Shown: positions 11,559 to 22,052 of the stretch, piece by piece
Layout of the letters: every line of letters begins with the position of its first letter
Position numbering within the stretch: the stretch's first letter is position 1
Source: Paraphoma chrysanthemicola
Taxonomy: Eukaryota > Ascomycota > Dothideomycetes > Pleosporales > Phaeosphaeriaceae
DNA: 64,000 nucleotides
Direction of reading: 5' to 3'
Assembly (NCBI GenBank): GCA_020744225.1
Contig: JAGMWG010000005.1
Span: forward strand, 372,001-436,000
The notes under the pieces: model-generated
Databases searched by the model: none
What the model was told of the DNA's origin: nothing
Seen by the model: only the letters and a program-made list of their open reading frames with translations
Made by a program: the position numbers and the translations under genes

Positions 11559-12041
11559 TGTGTCAGTGTGAAGGGCGGTGCGGCAGGCTTCCAAGATGTC
11601 TGTCAGCCCAAGAAGGTGGGGATCACGTTGCAGCCAAGTCAGCGACGGTCACGGTTAGCTGGAGAGATCAATGTCGCGAGGTCGTGGATTATATAGCTGG
11701 ACCCTTATTTGGGCCAGCTTGCGATGGACCAACAGATGCGCGTTCTTCTATTTGTGTCGTCTCGAAGCGCCCGCAAACCTTGAGCCTAGTCGTAGCCGCC
11801 AGCCCAAGCTCCACTCATCCATGGGGTTGCAGACGCGACACGTGACTTTGCGGACCTCCGAAAATTAGTTGCGACTGGTGCATCGTCGACATCACGCCCA
11901 ATTGATCTTCACTGCGTCTCCGCCCAGCACTGCAACCGCATTCGCCAGCATACAGACCCGTGCGCCTTTGCACAAATAGCACATTGAGCGCACCTCGTCG
12001 CCGTCGCCCATTGAGGGCATACAGCCGCCTACGCCTCCGCC
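11559..12041. other. Divergent promoter region
   Basis: 483 bp separating the proline-rich gene (minus) from the uS8m gene (plus). It contains a TATA-like element facing the minus gene (see 11689-11695) and C-rich sequence before the plus-strand start. Confidence 0.45.
11689..11695 (-). promoter_or_regulatory. TATA-like element
   Basis: Minus-strand TATATAA about 130 nt upstream of the proposed ATG at 11558, a normal TATA-to-start distance for a fungal gene with a short leader. It supports transcription starting just upstream of that ATG. Confidence 0.3.
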
Positions 12042-12683
12042 ATGTCCCTCGTCAACCTCGCACACGTGTGCTCACATCTCCAGAATGCGTCCAAAGCGCG
12101 CCTCGGCCTGACGTCAATACCCGTGTCCAAGCTACACGTCAACATCGCCCTCGGTCTACAGCGTGAAGGCTTTCTCTCCTCAGTCACCCTCGGCGGGCCC
12201 ACACCACCAACGCCCTTCCATCTGCAAGAGCAGCCCGAACCCGAAGATCTCGATGAAATGGCAGAAACATTGCAAAAGCAGCCTTGGCAGGCATATCCCG
12301 TGGACCTGACACGCCCTCACAAGCGACCCTACATAGTAGAGAAGCTGAAGCAGGCCGAGCAGCTGAAGCGGAGCCAAGGCCACAGGCCCGAAGACGCCGT
12401 GCCATTAAAACCTGCGAGGAGGCGTTTATGGCTGGGCCTAAAATACTGGCAAAACGAGCCGGTGCTGCGGAACATGAAGCTCATCTCGAAGCCCACACGG
12501 CGGATATGGCTGACTTCGGAAGATCTGGGCAAAATCACACGCACGCGGGAATCGAGTTATGTCAAGGGCCTGACACATCCAGGAGAATGCATGTTTCTCA
12601 CGACAGATCGAGGCATATTAGAGGCAAGAGAGTGTGTCGAAAGGCGGCTGGGTGGCATGGCATTGTGCCGGGTCTGGGGTTGA
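12042..12683 (+). CDS. mrps8: Mitochondrial ribosomal protein uS8m
   Basis: Component of the small subunit of the mitochondrial ribosome, binding the central domain of the small-subunit rRNA. Single exon, 213 aa. It has the S8 N-terminal pattern (LVNLAHVCSHLQNASKAR, then SKLHVNIALGLQREGF). The diagnostic C-terminal S8 block follows (GECMFLTTDRGILEARE, then GGMALCRVWG), matching the bacterial S8 signature in which a Thr/Ser-Asp-Arg-Gly turn precedes the last strand. The insert between the two S8 halves (roughly residues 55-130) is longer than in bacteria, as is usual for fungal mitochondrial S8. No cleavable presequence is obvious, also common for this protein. A housekeeping gene with no introns seen. 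Confidence 0.88.
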   Translation: MSLVNLAHVCSHLQNASKARLGLTSIPVSKLHVNIALGLQREGFLSSVTLGGPTPPTPFHLQEQPEPEDLDEMAETLQKQPWQAYPVDLTRPHKRPYIVEKLKQAEQLKRSQGHRPEDAVPLKPARRRLWLGLKYWQNEPVLRNMKLISKPTRRIWLTSEDLGKITRTRESSYVKGLTHPGECMFLTTDRGILEARECVERRLGGMALCRVWG

Positions 12684-13264
12684 AGTAGCTATACCATTCT
12701 TTGGCGGAGGGGGGGACGTTGGAGTCGGGGTGAAGTTGTCGTTTGCATCTGCATGGAACTGGCAGAACACGATGTGTACGACTATCCCAGAGCTGTGTAC
12801 AGATATACGGTGCGTCTGTAGCAATACTGAAGCCAATTATGAACAGCAGGCGGACATTCCTGGCGTGGGCGTGACAGTATTGGTAACAGTAGTCCCCGAA
12901 CGTGATGGCAACCAACACAGCTTTCGGGTCACGGCCCACCAGATATACGCACAAAAGGAGGAGGCACGTCGTTCCAAGACCATGAGTCGAGCCATTAGGT
13001 AATGCAGCAGATACTCGCTCTCGATAGCCAACAATCTCACTGCCAAACACTATTCTCCCGTGGAACCACCGTCGATCTATCCTACCTTCAGAAGACACGC
13101 CAATCAAGATCACCGTTTCTACTCACCTAGGACCTCCAGGCCAGCGACATGCACGCTCAACACGACCTCCATCCGTCAATGATACACCTCGAATCCCTTG
13201 TGAACTTCTGCCCAAACACACTTCCAATCTCGCTTCCGAATCCATCAATCACCCTGTCCACCTT
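12684..13264. other. Intergenic, convergent 3' ends
   Basis: 581 bp between the convergent uS8m and secreted-protein genes. A 171-codon antisense ORF overlapping uS8m lacks any domain-like character and was rejected. Confidence 0.45.
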
Positions 13265-14317
13265 CTAGCGCTTGCCGTTCGTGCAACAATCCCACACGCC
13301 GTATGTAGTCCACCCATTCACGAGGCTGACGTGCATGTACGTCTGTTTGCCGTTGTGGGTAGGCATATTGACCTTGATTGAAGATTAGCCGTGGGAAAGA
13401 GAAGACCAACAATATACGCAGGTGTAAAAGCGAGGGTTGGTGAAAGGGCGAGGAAGGTTGAGGATCAAATAAGTGCAGGGGGAGATGTGATGTGACTTAC
13501 TCGCACGGTATCGCCAACATTACACCCCTTCTCCCCACCAACATCATAGCAATTCGTCCGCATCCCCGAAACATCATCAAACGGCTGTGTCGTCATGGCT
13601 TCGAGCGTGCCCGCAATAGCACCGATGAGTAGTCTCCGAATCTGTTCTGTGTCATACTCGCCAGCGATATTGTTGATGCATGTGTATGCTATACTTCATT
13701 AACCCCTCTATCCCTTTCATAGTATACATACGCTTGACTTCGAACGGTAAAGACGGGGGGTGAATTGACTTACTCCGCTCAACTGGATACGGATACTTGC
13801 TCAGAGTGTTCGTCTTGAAACACACACCCGGGTTACTGTTCAAGCTGCACGTGTTCGGGCCCCCGGGACAATGTTGCTCGAGCATGCGCCAAACGGTATC
13901 GTACAGCGCGAAGCCAATGGTGTCGCCGACCGCGGCTTTGTTCTTGCCCATCCAGATCTGCACTGTCGAGTAGGTGTGGTACTCGCGCGAGGGATCGTAG
14001 GCTGCAGCGGCGGTAGTATTGATGGTGAGGGTGTTGTTGGAGTCGACGGGTGCGCTACAGACGACTGAGGCGAGGTAGGTCATGGTTGTTTCGTTGGGAT
14101 TTGGGGTGTTTGGCGAAGTTGGGACAGTGGTAGCAGGTAAGTGAGCGGAGGTGCCGAATGCCGATTGTTGTTGAAAAGTGACGAGGCGTGGGACCTGAAG
14201 ATTATGGAGTCGCGACAGAGATATCGGTGTGCAAACAGCAGCTACGCTAGGGATTGAGAAGCTGTGCATAAGAGCACAAACGAAGCTCGTGGACGATAGG
14301 CTGGGCGTGTCCAGCAA
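13265..14317 (-). CDS. Predicted secreted Cys-containing protein
   Basis: Unrecognised. Three exons (14317-13774, 13688-13501, 13372-13265) give up to 279 aa. The mature part has regularly spaced cysteines (EQHCPGGPNTCSLNSNPGVC, YTCINNIAGEYD, MRTNCYDVGGEKGCNVGD, WDCCTNGKR) and Asn/Thr-rich glycosylation-like sites, typical of disulfide-bonded extracellular proteins. Both introns are supported: the frame is restored and cysteine-rich sequence continues on each side. The start is the weak point. ATGs at 14317 and 14269 precede a moderately hydrophobic segment (SIPSVAAVCTPISL) that may be the signal peptide, but a further upstream intron is possible. It could be an effector-like or cell-wall protein. 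Confidence 0.6.
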
Positions 14318-16780
14318 GTAATGTACAGCAAACAGAGTCCTGGAGTTGTCTAGTTCTCCCTTATCTTTTCTATAAAATCTAATTTCCGCGTGCTTTCTCA
14401 GGTTTCTACACTTTCTGAGAAGTAAGAAGCCTCAGTTTTCTCGACAGTGCGTTGTATACCGCATCGTGAAGATGCGCATCACAACCCAACACCTCGGCCA
14501 AATGTGCAACCTAAGATACGGAATTGCCGTATACCACCACTTTGCCACTTCTTTACTGCCTTAAAGTCCATCAGACCGTCTTTGCTACAACGACATTTGC
14601 CTTCTCTTCCCTCAACGCCTTCGTCATCTCGATGACGTGATGTCCTATTCTCATCCGCGTTGTTCTTTCTCGCAGCATCTTGAACAGCTCCCAGTATAAT
14701 CACATCCATGTTATTCTTCTTCCTCTTCCTCCTCCTCGCGCAGCACCGACTTTGCTGTCAGCATGAGAATCTGCGTCTCGGCGGCTGAGGACCTGCCTCA
14801 CTGCTTCATCTGCCGGCGGAACGTAATCGTCAGTTTAGTATGATGTGACACTCATCAATCACAATGAGTTCTGATTATTACTTAGTCCGCGATCGGTGAG
14901 AGCAGATCCCTTAATTTTAACCACCATATGTTTAACGCAAGTCACACACATATACGTGGGTGGTAGCCTGGGAAGTCTGCTACAACAACTTGCTGATCCG
15001 AGCTTGGAGCAACTTCCTCTTGTGGCGTCGTTACTTCATGTGCGCGTACTAGCAAACATTGCTCAATGATTATGATTACAAGGGCTATTGAATGTACCAC
15101 GAGTGGGCGTTGTGGGCTGACGATCCCCTCGCGTTCCCCTCTTAAAGTTTCTAAGACAATGGTGTCTTCGTCCCAGGTAGGAACTTCACTTGCATGCCGA
15201 ACCCAGAACCCTGCTTTGTATAGGTTAGAGCTTGTATTGGAGGCGGTTTCGTTTCGCTAGGTTATCTAAGGAGTACGTACGTATTATTTTCAGCGGCTCT
15301 TCATTTGTGAACATGTGGCTGACGATTCATAGCTGGAAATTAAACTTAAGAGATAATTAAAGCCTTGAATCGAATATACCCCAAAACTCATCTCGGGATA
15401 GGGTTGCTTACAATGATCGATGTCTATAGCGAGATGCTGGCAAATGATCCTCATCAGAGACCACCGACAAAGACGTAGCAGAGTCAGTCGAAAATAGTGT
15501 CAGTATTGCTGCAGTTCAGAACAATCTCCAGAATGCCGAGACAAGCTGATTTCGATTCCATCTAGGTAGTCACTATGCCATTGAGGGAGATGCCGGTTCC
15601 AACTTCGTAAGCTTATCGTTTTCAACAAATGTGTACGTTCACTGACATATTCTTAGCCTGAAACGACCCACCGTACAGTCCATGGTCTGATCTCCATCAT
15701 ACACAGGTTGATAGCATCTGATAGATGTGTTAGAATGAGTCTGTGTGAGTAGGTATACGTCGCAGCTCATATTGGTGCATTCGTTGCCGCACAAATGCCT
15801 TTTGTTGGGGTCATGCAAAGACATTCCCCTGGAGCTTGTGGCCGAGTATGCGTTCCGAGCGAGTGCTGTTTCTTTCACGCTCAACCTATTGGCATGCACG
15901 AGTCAATCATTCGAGTGATGCTTCGGACGAGAGAGATCCTAAGTGGTTCCATTACAAAAACTGAAACGGATGAGGCGGAGGCAATTTCCCTCGTTGTCAA
16001 AAATAACAGCATACGGACGTACAGCAACAGAACTCGGCTTACCTGTCACCAGTTGAAGTAGGTAGTTCCATGTTCAGGCTTTGAAACGCGAACGCCAGCA
16101 ATGCGACTATCGAACCCTTGCTGTCCTACTCACCCCCGTTGGCCAAGCGATGGCCGAACATCCGGAATCGGGCCTAATCTATTTCATGCAACATCCACGC
16201 AAAGTAAAGATGCGACATCCGCATGATGCCAAGCTGTCACCCTTAGTGGTTCGTTTCATCTAATTGTATGGGTATACCCGTTCACGATGAACAACGCGAG
16301 AAACAAACTGTTGATTGTCTGCAGCATCGATTTACATCTGGAGATGTCACATTATTATGATCAGCTACACGGAGGAAATGCAAACTGGGATGCATGTCCA
16401 GCTCGCATGTTCAGCATATCGGAAAGAAAAGGGGTTGCAAGTACTGATGAAGCAACCTCTATCGATGCATGTTGTATTCCTGCACTGCCATCTTGCAGGG
16501 CTGAAAAGGCCCTTCTCCAAGAATTCTGTGGCCTTGGTTTCCAGGCAGGCTCGTGAATGGTGCCATTGAGCTGACATCGCGCAGTGCTTCATGACCACGA
16601 AACAGAAGGGCTATGATGCAGAGGCATGCTATATAAAGTAGGTGTCTCGTCGCCATAGAATAGGCCACCAGCTTCCTTCTGCACCAATTCAGTCATTCGC
16701 TTCCGTTCTTACCTTGACAGCTCGCTGTCTTGTCCGTTCATTTAGTAACATTCTTACATTCACTTGGAGCCGGCTCAATT
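14318..16780. other. Long gene-free stretch
   Basis: 2.46 kb with no supported coding sequence on either strand. The composition is mixed and moderately AT-rich. Only short overlapping ORFs without motif content are present. It includes the TATA element of the downstream secreted-protein gene near its right end. No tandem repeat or recognisable transposon ORF was seen. Confidence 0.45.
16630..16637 (+). promoter_or_regulatory. TATA box
   Basis: TATATAAA lies about 145 nt upstream of the ATG at 16781, on the strand and at the distance expected for the secreted-protein gene. A strong TATA box fits a regulated or highly expressed gene. Confidence 0.5.
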
Positions 16781-18062
16781 ATGCATAACACTCTTTTACT
16801 TACAGCCGTTGGCATCACGGCCACGTTAGCCTCGCCTGTCGCATTTCCACAAGGCACAGGCGCCGGAGCAGACTCGTGCCCTTCGGACGACCTAACTGCG
16901 AAGACATGGACCGACCTTAACATTGATGGAGTTCTCGCTGACGCAGCGGGTAATTACACGAAGACCACGACAAACAACATTCAATCGCTTGCCGACTTCT
17001 TCGGAGCCCCGAACTTCTTCTGTGGCCTTGACAACTTCTGCAATGCTGGACAACCGTGCCTGCCTGTTCAGGTCCCGGCCTGGTGAGTGGACATAGATCC
17101 ATCCCTCGGAGCATGCGCGCTGACACCCTCTTAGGTATTCAGTAGTCGCCATCCAGAATTGGAACAACTACATGAATTCTTTGAACACGGCCGTCGGCTT
17201 CGCGACTTCCATCCTCTCGCTCAAGCTCCCCGAAATCGTACAAGATATTTACCCCGACCCCAAAGATGACGTCACGTCCCTGAAAACAGCATTTCAAATC
17301 ATCAGCGGTGTTATCAGCGTTGTCCCTTTCACCGGCGCAGTCTCTACAGCAGCTTCTGCCGTTTCAGGTGGGCTCGGCTTCATAAATGGCCGTCTTCAGC
17401 CGCCAGCCCCGACTGACCGCTTCCTTGCCTGGAGCGATATCTCAGGCACAATGTCAGATGTACTCAGGGATTACCAATCAGCGATCTCAGGCGCCATAAC
17501 CAGGACTCTGAATGCACCGATTGACGACCCAGACAATGGCATCAACGGAATCCTCAAAGATGGCGCCTTCCTCGGTATCAGCCAAAACTTTACTCAGAAA
17601 GACGTCCAAGATGCCGTTATTGATTCGATCACCATCAGCGCGCTGGGATTTGCTCTGCAAGCTCAGAAGGCTTTCGTGACCCGCTTTTTCAACCAGATAC
17701 GCTGCACGGAAAGCGAGAATACGCTTTGCATTCAGAACGACGGATCCGACACCTTTACACAATGGTCGCTGCTCAAGCGATCGGACCGTTCCAATGCGGG
17801 GAGTCTGATCGATCAGGCGAAGGTCCTCACCGACAAGTATGGCTTGACAAAGCTTGAGTTTCTGAAAGGACCAACCAACTGTTACGACAACAACGGCAAG
17901 CAGCAGCTGACCAACCGTGCATTCGAGCAAGGCCTTCCCCTTGATCCCAAGGCAGAGTGTGTGTTCAACTTGCTGGTCTGCGACATTGACAACGGCAACG
18001 GTGGCGCGGGCAGGAAAGGTATCGTCGACTTCTGCAAAGACGACCGCGGCTTGGATATTTAA
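16781..18062 (+). CDS. Secreted protein, family shared with 18566-20488
   Basis: Predicted extracellular protein of 409 aa from exons 16781-17082 and 17135-18062. It has a classic signal peptide (MHNTLLLTAVGITATLASP). The next ~80 residues have the pattern C...W...ID..L, ending in a cysteine block (APNFFCGLDNFCNAGQPC). A central hydrophobic glycine/alanine-rich segment follows (IISGVISVVPFTGAVSTAAS, then VSGGLGFING), then a long polar domain with paired cysteines near the end (TNCYDNN, ECVFNLLVCDID, VDFCKD). The same order occurs in the convergent downstream gene. It reminds me of fungal secreted proteins annotated DUF7872, but I could not check this. The hydrophobic middle could be a membrane-inserting hairpin or simply a buried core. 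No enzyme motif is seen. Confidence 0.75.
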
Positions 18063-18565
18063 GGGGGGTGACGAGTGCCCATTGCTGTTGCTCGAAATGG
18101 CAGTGCATAGAAATAGATGATAAATACGGTTAGATATGGGTTGTAGAATCAGTTCAAATATCATTCTGCATTCAAACACCAGCTCATGGAGTGTGATACA
18201 TTGCGATCGACCTTACGTTGCAAAGTTCGCTACTTGGGCGGCGCCGGCACTTGTAACAATATTCTTTAGTCCATGCAACAACAAGGCAGGAGATTGTATG
18301 TTACAATGTAGCATATTGGTGCCGAGCGGGCGTGGAATTGTGGTGCTTCTTAGGAAATATGGAACGAAGAAGTATGTTTATTACTGCGAGCGACTATTGC
18401 GGTCAGAGTCTTTTGAAGATATACAGGCTATATATCCCTATTGGCTAGATGCAACCATACCGCGCTAAGGAGGTTTTAGGAACATATCACTGCTGCGTGC
18501 GAGCAAGATCCGGCGCTCGCAGCAAGTCGAGCACTGCAAACAGACTCCTCAAAGTAATTATCCAG
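18063..18565. other. Intergenic, convergent 3' ends
   Basis: 503 bp between the two convergent secreted-protein genes. It should hold both 3' UTRs; nothing else is supported. Confidence 0.45.
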
Positions 18566-20488
18566 CTACACCTCATCCTTGCGGTAATTCCCGTAATCAT
18601 TATGCTTCTTCGGTTCCTTACACTTCCTGAACGGATGCTTGAGTTTCTTGGGGATCTCGGGATCGCCCTCCCGCCTCATGGAATCGAATTCCGAATGCCA
18701 ATCGATATTATTTTGCCCCTTGCAATGGTTGTGGTCCGAGCAGTAGTCTTCCCAGTCTTCCGAGTACTTGAAGCCAGTGAGATGTAGGAAGCGCTTCGTT
18801 TCGTCTTTTTCGATGGACCAACCGTGCTTCCAGCCGAATTCGCCGCACATGCAAGGATAGTTGCGGGCTTTGTCTTTGTGCACACTGGAAATGGCTTCGC
18901 CTCCGGGATTGCGGCAGATGGGAATTGTGAAGGCGCCAGGGACTAGCCCAAGATGTTCGGGGGCCTTGACTTCAGTGTCCTGGTTCGGCAAGACTCTGTC
19001 CATGGCTTTTTGGAGCTTGGGAAGCTTTAAGCCTTCGCTACGAAACGCCTTTCCGATGAGCGGTAGATCCATCCCATTATCGAGTTTATGCTTATGCACG
19101 AAGAGAGATGAGCGAACGATGTCTTCCTTGGTGATGTTATACGTCGCAGCTTTCGCGTAGTCGAAATGACGAAAGCCCGTGGGACCGCTGACCTGAGCTT
19201 GGTCGTCCTTGTGACCGTCGTTTTCCCGTCCTTGGTCAATGGCATAAAGCCAGAAGCTCTTATTGGGATGCTCTGGCAGACACACGCGGTAGGCCCACCA
19301 GCCACGAAGGTCATCTGTGCAGCCAATGCCTGTGACAGCGTCTGCTTCGACAATGTACGGCCGGTCAAAGCGCCATACGGAATTCACCATGGTGGCATAG
19401 AGGTACTGTTCTTCTTTGTCCCGGAAAAGTGTCTGCAAGTTCGGATCTGGTGCAAGAAAGTCCTTGTTTAGCAGAACATCGGTAATGTCCATGGCGCCAT
19501 TGTTCAAATTGCCAATCATCAAATCGCGCATGTCGTCATCAATGCTGTTTGAACGAACGTGAAGGATCTCATTCACCGATCCCTGGATATGGTGCGTAAG
19601 ATCACTCTGGATCTTTATCCCGCCGCCAGGTATGTTAGCGTTTACCAAGCCAACGGTGCCAATATAGCCAGCTGAAACCATGTTGACAGTCACACTAGCA
19701 ACAGCCAAACTGGTGGCTCCCGCGGCAAAAAATGGGGAAATTCCAAGGGCGCCAGCGGCGAGTAGTATAAATGCTCCAACAGCTGTAGTGGCGATTTTTT
19801 GTTCCTGCATCTTGTCAAGCAGCGCCTTTTCGATACGCGGCGCGCTACTGAAAGTGTCCACAATCTCATCTGTCTTGATGAGCATGTAGTTCCCAGCAAG
19901 CTCCGTAGCTCTTGCCGATGCCTTCATTGCATGATCGACACCTGCCATTTGTTCGAAAACCAAGTAAGCCAACTGCCGCTCTTCCACAGGGTACTTGGTG
20001 TCCAAGTTGCTGCAGCTACCGATTGAGCACTGTCCGACCACATCGCAGAAGAAAGAGCTTGGAGCTGCAGACGGAGCGTACTTGTCCCGAAGATACATTG
20101 CGAATTGGTGAGTGGCAGGCAGTGTCTTGTCCGAGAGGTAAGCGTTCCAGTTTCGTTTCACGAACTCTTCGATTTCGGCTTTTTTCGAGTGCCAAAGCTC
20201 AGCGGTAGGTTTCTGCAAGCCACATCCTGGGTCGAAAGTGGTTTCGTCTGGTGTCGGGGAATTGTTGGTTATTCCGGGTGGAGAGGGTTTGTGAGGTCGC
20301 GGTCTACCTCCTTGAGACGACCTTTGTTGGCGTGATGATGGCCCCAGCAGGTGTCGAGTATGCTCAGATGGCGGTCTTAAGGATAGTGTCGTATTTGATT
20401 GTGCTGCTACGGTGTCTAGTGACACCGCAGCGATGAGTAGCATCCATGATAGAATCATGGAAATTCTGATGTACTTCATGATGACCAA
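18566..20488 (-). CDS. Secreted protein, paralogue-like to 16781-18062
   Basis: Single-exon gene for 640 aa. The signal peptide (ISMILSWMLLIAAVSLDTVA) is followed by a Pro/Ser/Arg-rich linker. Residues from about 85 repeat the layout of the upstream convergent gene: a cysteine (PGCGLQKP), W-x-S-K-K-A-E-I-E-E-F, then a cysteine block (SSFFCDVVGQCSIGSC). A strongly hydrophobic Gly/Ala segment follows (TTAVGAFILLAAGALGISPF, then a second run through GAGYIG-like sequence). The C-terminal half is larger than in the partner. It is rich in Asp, Lys and Trp, with more cysteines (YPCMCGEFGWKHGW, DYCSDHNHCKG). It ends in a His/Lys-rich tail. Distant homology to the neighbour is inferred from order and spacing, not from measured identity. 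Function unknown. Confidence 0.75.
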   Translation of the reverse strand: MVIMKYIRISMILSWMLLIAAVSLDTVAAQSNTTLSLRPPSEHTRHLLGPSSRQQRSSQGGRPRPHKPSPPGITNNSPTPDETTFDPGCGLQKPTAELWHSKKAEIEEFVKRNWNAYLSDKTLPATHQFAMYLRDKYAPSAAPSSFFCDVVGQCSIGSCSNLDTKYPVEERQLAYLVFEQMAGVDHAMKASARATELAGNYMLIKTDEIVDTFSSAPRIEKALLDKMQEQKIATTAVGAFILLAAGALGISPFFAAGATSLAVASVTVNMVSAGYIGTVGLVNANIPGGGIKIQSDLTHHIQGSVNEILHVRSNSIDDDMRDLMIGNLNNGAMDITDVLLNKDFLAPDPNLQTLFRDKEEQYLYATMVNSVWRFDRPYIVEADAVTGIGCTDDLRGWWAYRVCLPEHPNKSFWLYAIDQGRENDGHKDDQAQVSGPTGFRHFDYAKAATYNITKEDIVRSSLFVHKHKLDNGMDLPLIGKAFRSEGLKLPKLQKAMDRVLPNQDTEVKAPEHLGLVPGAFTIPICRNPGGEAISSVHKDKARNYPCMCGEFGWKHGWSIEKDETKRFLHLTGFKYSEDWEDYCSDHNHCKGQNNIDWHSEFDSMRREGDPEIPKKLKHPFRKCKEPKKHNDYGNYRKDEV

Positions 20489-22052
20489 AGGAGAATCCAG
20501 TAGGCTCAGTGAGCTTTGGAAACGTTGATATGTGAAGGAAGTTCTTGAAAGTGTTGTATGCGTTCGTCTTCAGTACATCACTGTGAATATGTGTGAAGGC
20601 ATCCTCAAGCGGGAGGGCATCAAGAACATTTTATAGTGTTCCTTAACCTGCAGCCCCGCAACGAGTACTCTAGGGCCTAGAAAATCGGTCTACCATGTTA
20701 CAATGTTTCCCCGCTCAAGACACACACAAGGGTTGCGGTATTTTTTTTGCTGACTTTATTTCGGTCCAAGGCACTACCACTACCATCATTCCATCCCTCT
20801 CGACGAGAATGAATTAGCACCAGAATGACCGCCAAGCAATTCCAAAACTTGAGGCTGGCACATGTACAGCTCTACAGATTCAAGGTCATCTTGCCCGTTA
20901 AACCTCCATGGCTACCTAGGTACGGACGCTCAGCTATGAAAGTAGCATGTTATCAAGCCTGCATCATGCCTGTACTTTAAGAGAAGCCCTTTACCACTTG
21001 GGAAGTCTCTCTAGCAGTACAGACCTCATTCAAGATGCTTTCTGAATAAAACCCAACATTTCATAAACCCCGTACAACCTGCTACGGAACCGGTTACGGC
21101 ACAGCTTCTAGCTTCGCTCAGCATGACACGGTTCGTTTAACCAACAACAGAACTCCGAAGTACCCGATGATACTATGCATCTGTGAGCAAATATCCGCAA
21201 GGTCAGCATGGTCAGCATGGTCATGCCTGCAGTGTCGTGGTTCCCGCCTCGTTTTCCCCGACTGCTGCCCAAAGAGCGGGACCGAAACTACTGGCTGCAG
21301 GACTCGCAAGCTTTGACCTCAACCTCACAGCAAAATTCCCTTTCAAAGTGACGGGGGGGAAAAGCCAAGAAAATTCGCCCTCGTATACATACAACTTATT
21401 CTAGACAATTTAAGTCGTTCTCAATGTAGAGGTTTGAAATGCACCAGTTTCGGGGACTTACAACACAGTTTTGTTCTCCAAGCCAGCTTTGATAACAACG
21501 TCTCACAATGTGTCACAGATGATCGCAAATATTTTCCAAACCTCATCAACCATTTCCAAACAGCCTCATATTGCTTGCGGCACCGACGCGATTCCAACTA
21601 CAATCTGAAAAACGCACAAACACTGCCATGTAAATCCGCTGATGCACCAGTTCCCCTCGTTGCGATTATAATCGTGCACATAACAAAAGACGCCGCTATC
21701 ATCCCCGTGCACATATGGCAGTAGTACCCCAGCGGCGAGATCTTCCTGCTAAGCTCACATTGTGTGCGCTATTACTTTTCTCGCGGGCTGGTCAACACCA
21801 AGTTGTTGAGCTATCATACCAAATCCAGCATCACAATTTTACAAAGTACTTCAGAATAACTGCACTGAAAAGCTTCATAAATATCTACCAAGAAACCAAC
21901 CCCCCCATCCCAAACTTTTTTCCACACCAAGCCAAATCTACCCCTCCTTCCCCGTGAAAGAAGCAAAACATAAGACATCTTTACAATAATGCAGTGTGCT
22001 GAGCATACATACTTCAACACTCCCCTTCTTCCACTCACCCCACCCATCACAC
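20489..22052. other. Intergenic, no gene seen
   Basis: About 1.56 kb. The left end holds the promoter of the 640-aa secreted protein; the right end holds the 3' region of the modular cysteine-rich gene. ORFs in between are short and featureless. Confidence 0.4.
20629..20635 (-). promoter_or_regulatory. TATA box
   Basis: Minus-strand TATAAAA about 141 nt upstream of the ATG at 20488. The spacing is nearly the same as that of the TATA box of the convergent neighbour gene. Confidence 0.45.

Noticed and set aside
12598..13113. 171-codon minus-strand ORF overlapping the uS8m gene
   Set aside because: It is antisense to a well-supported conserved gene, has irregular composition and no motif.
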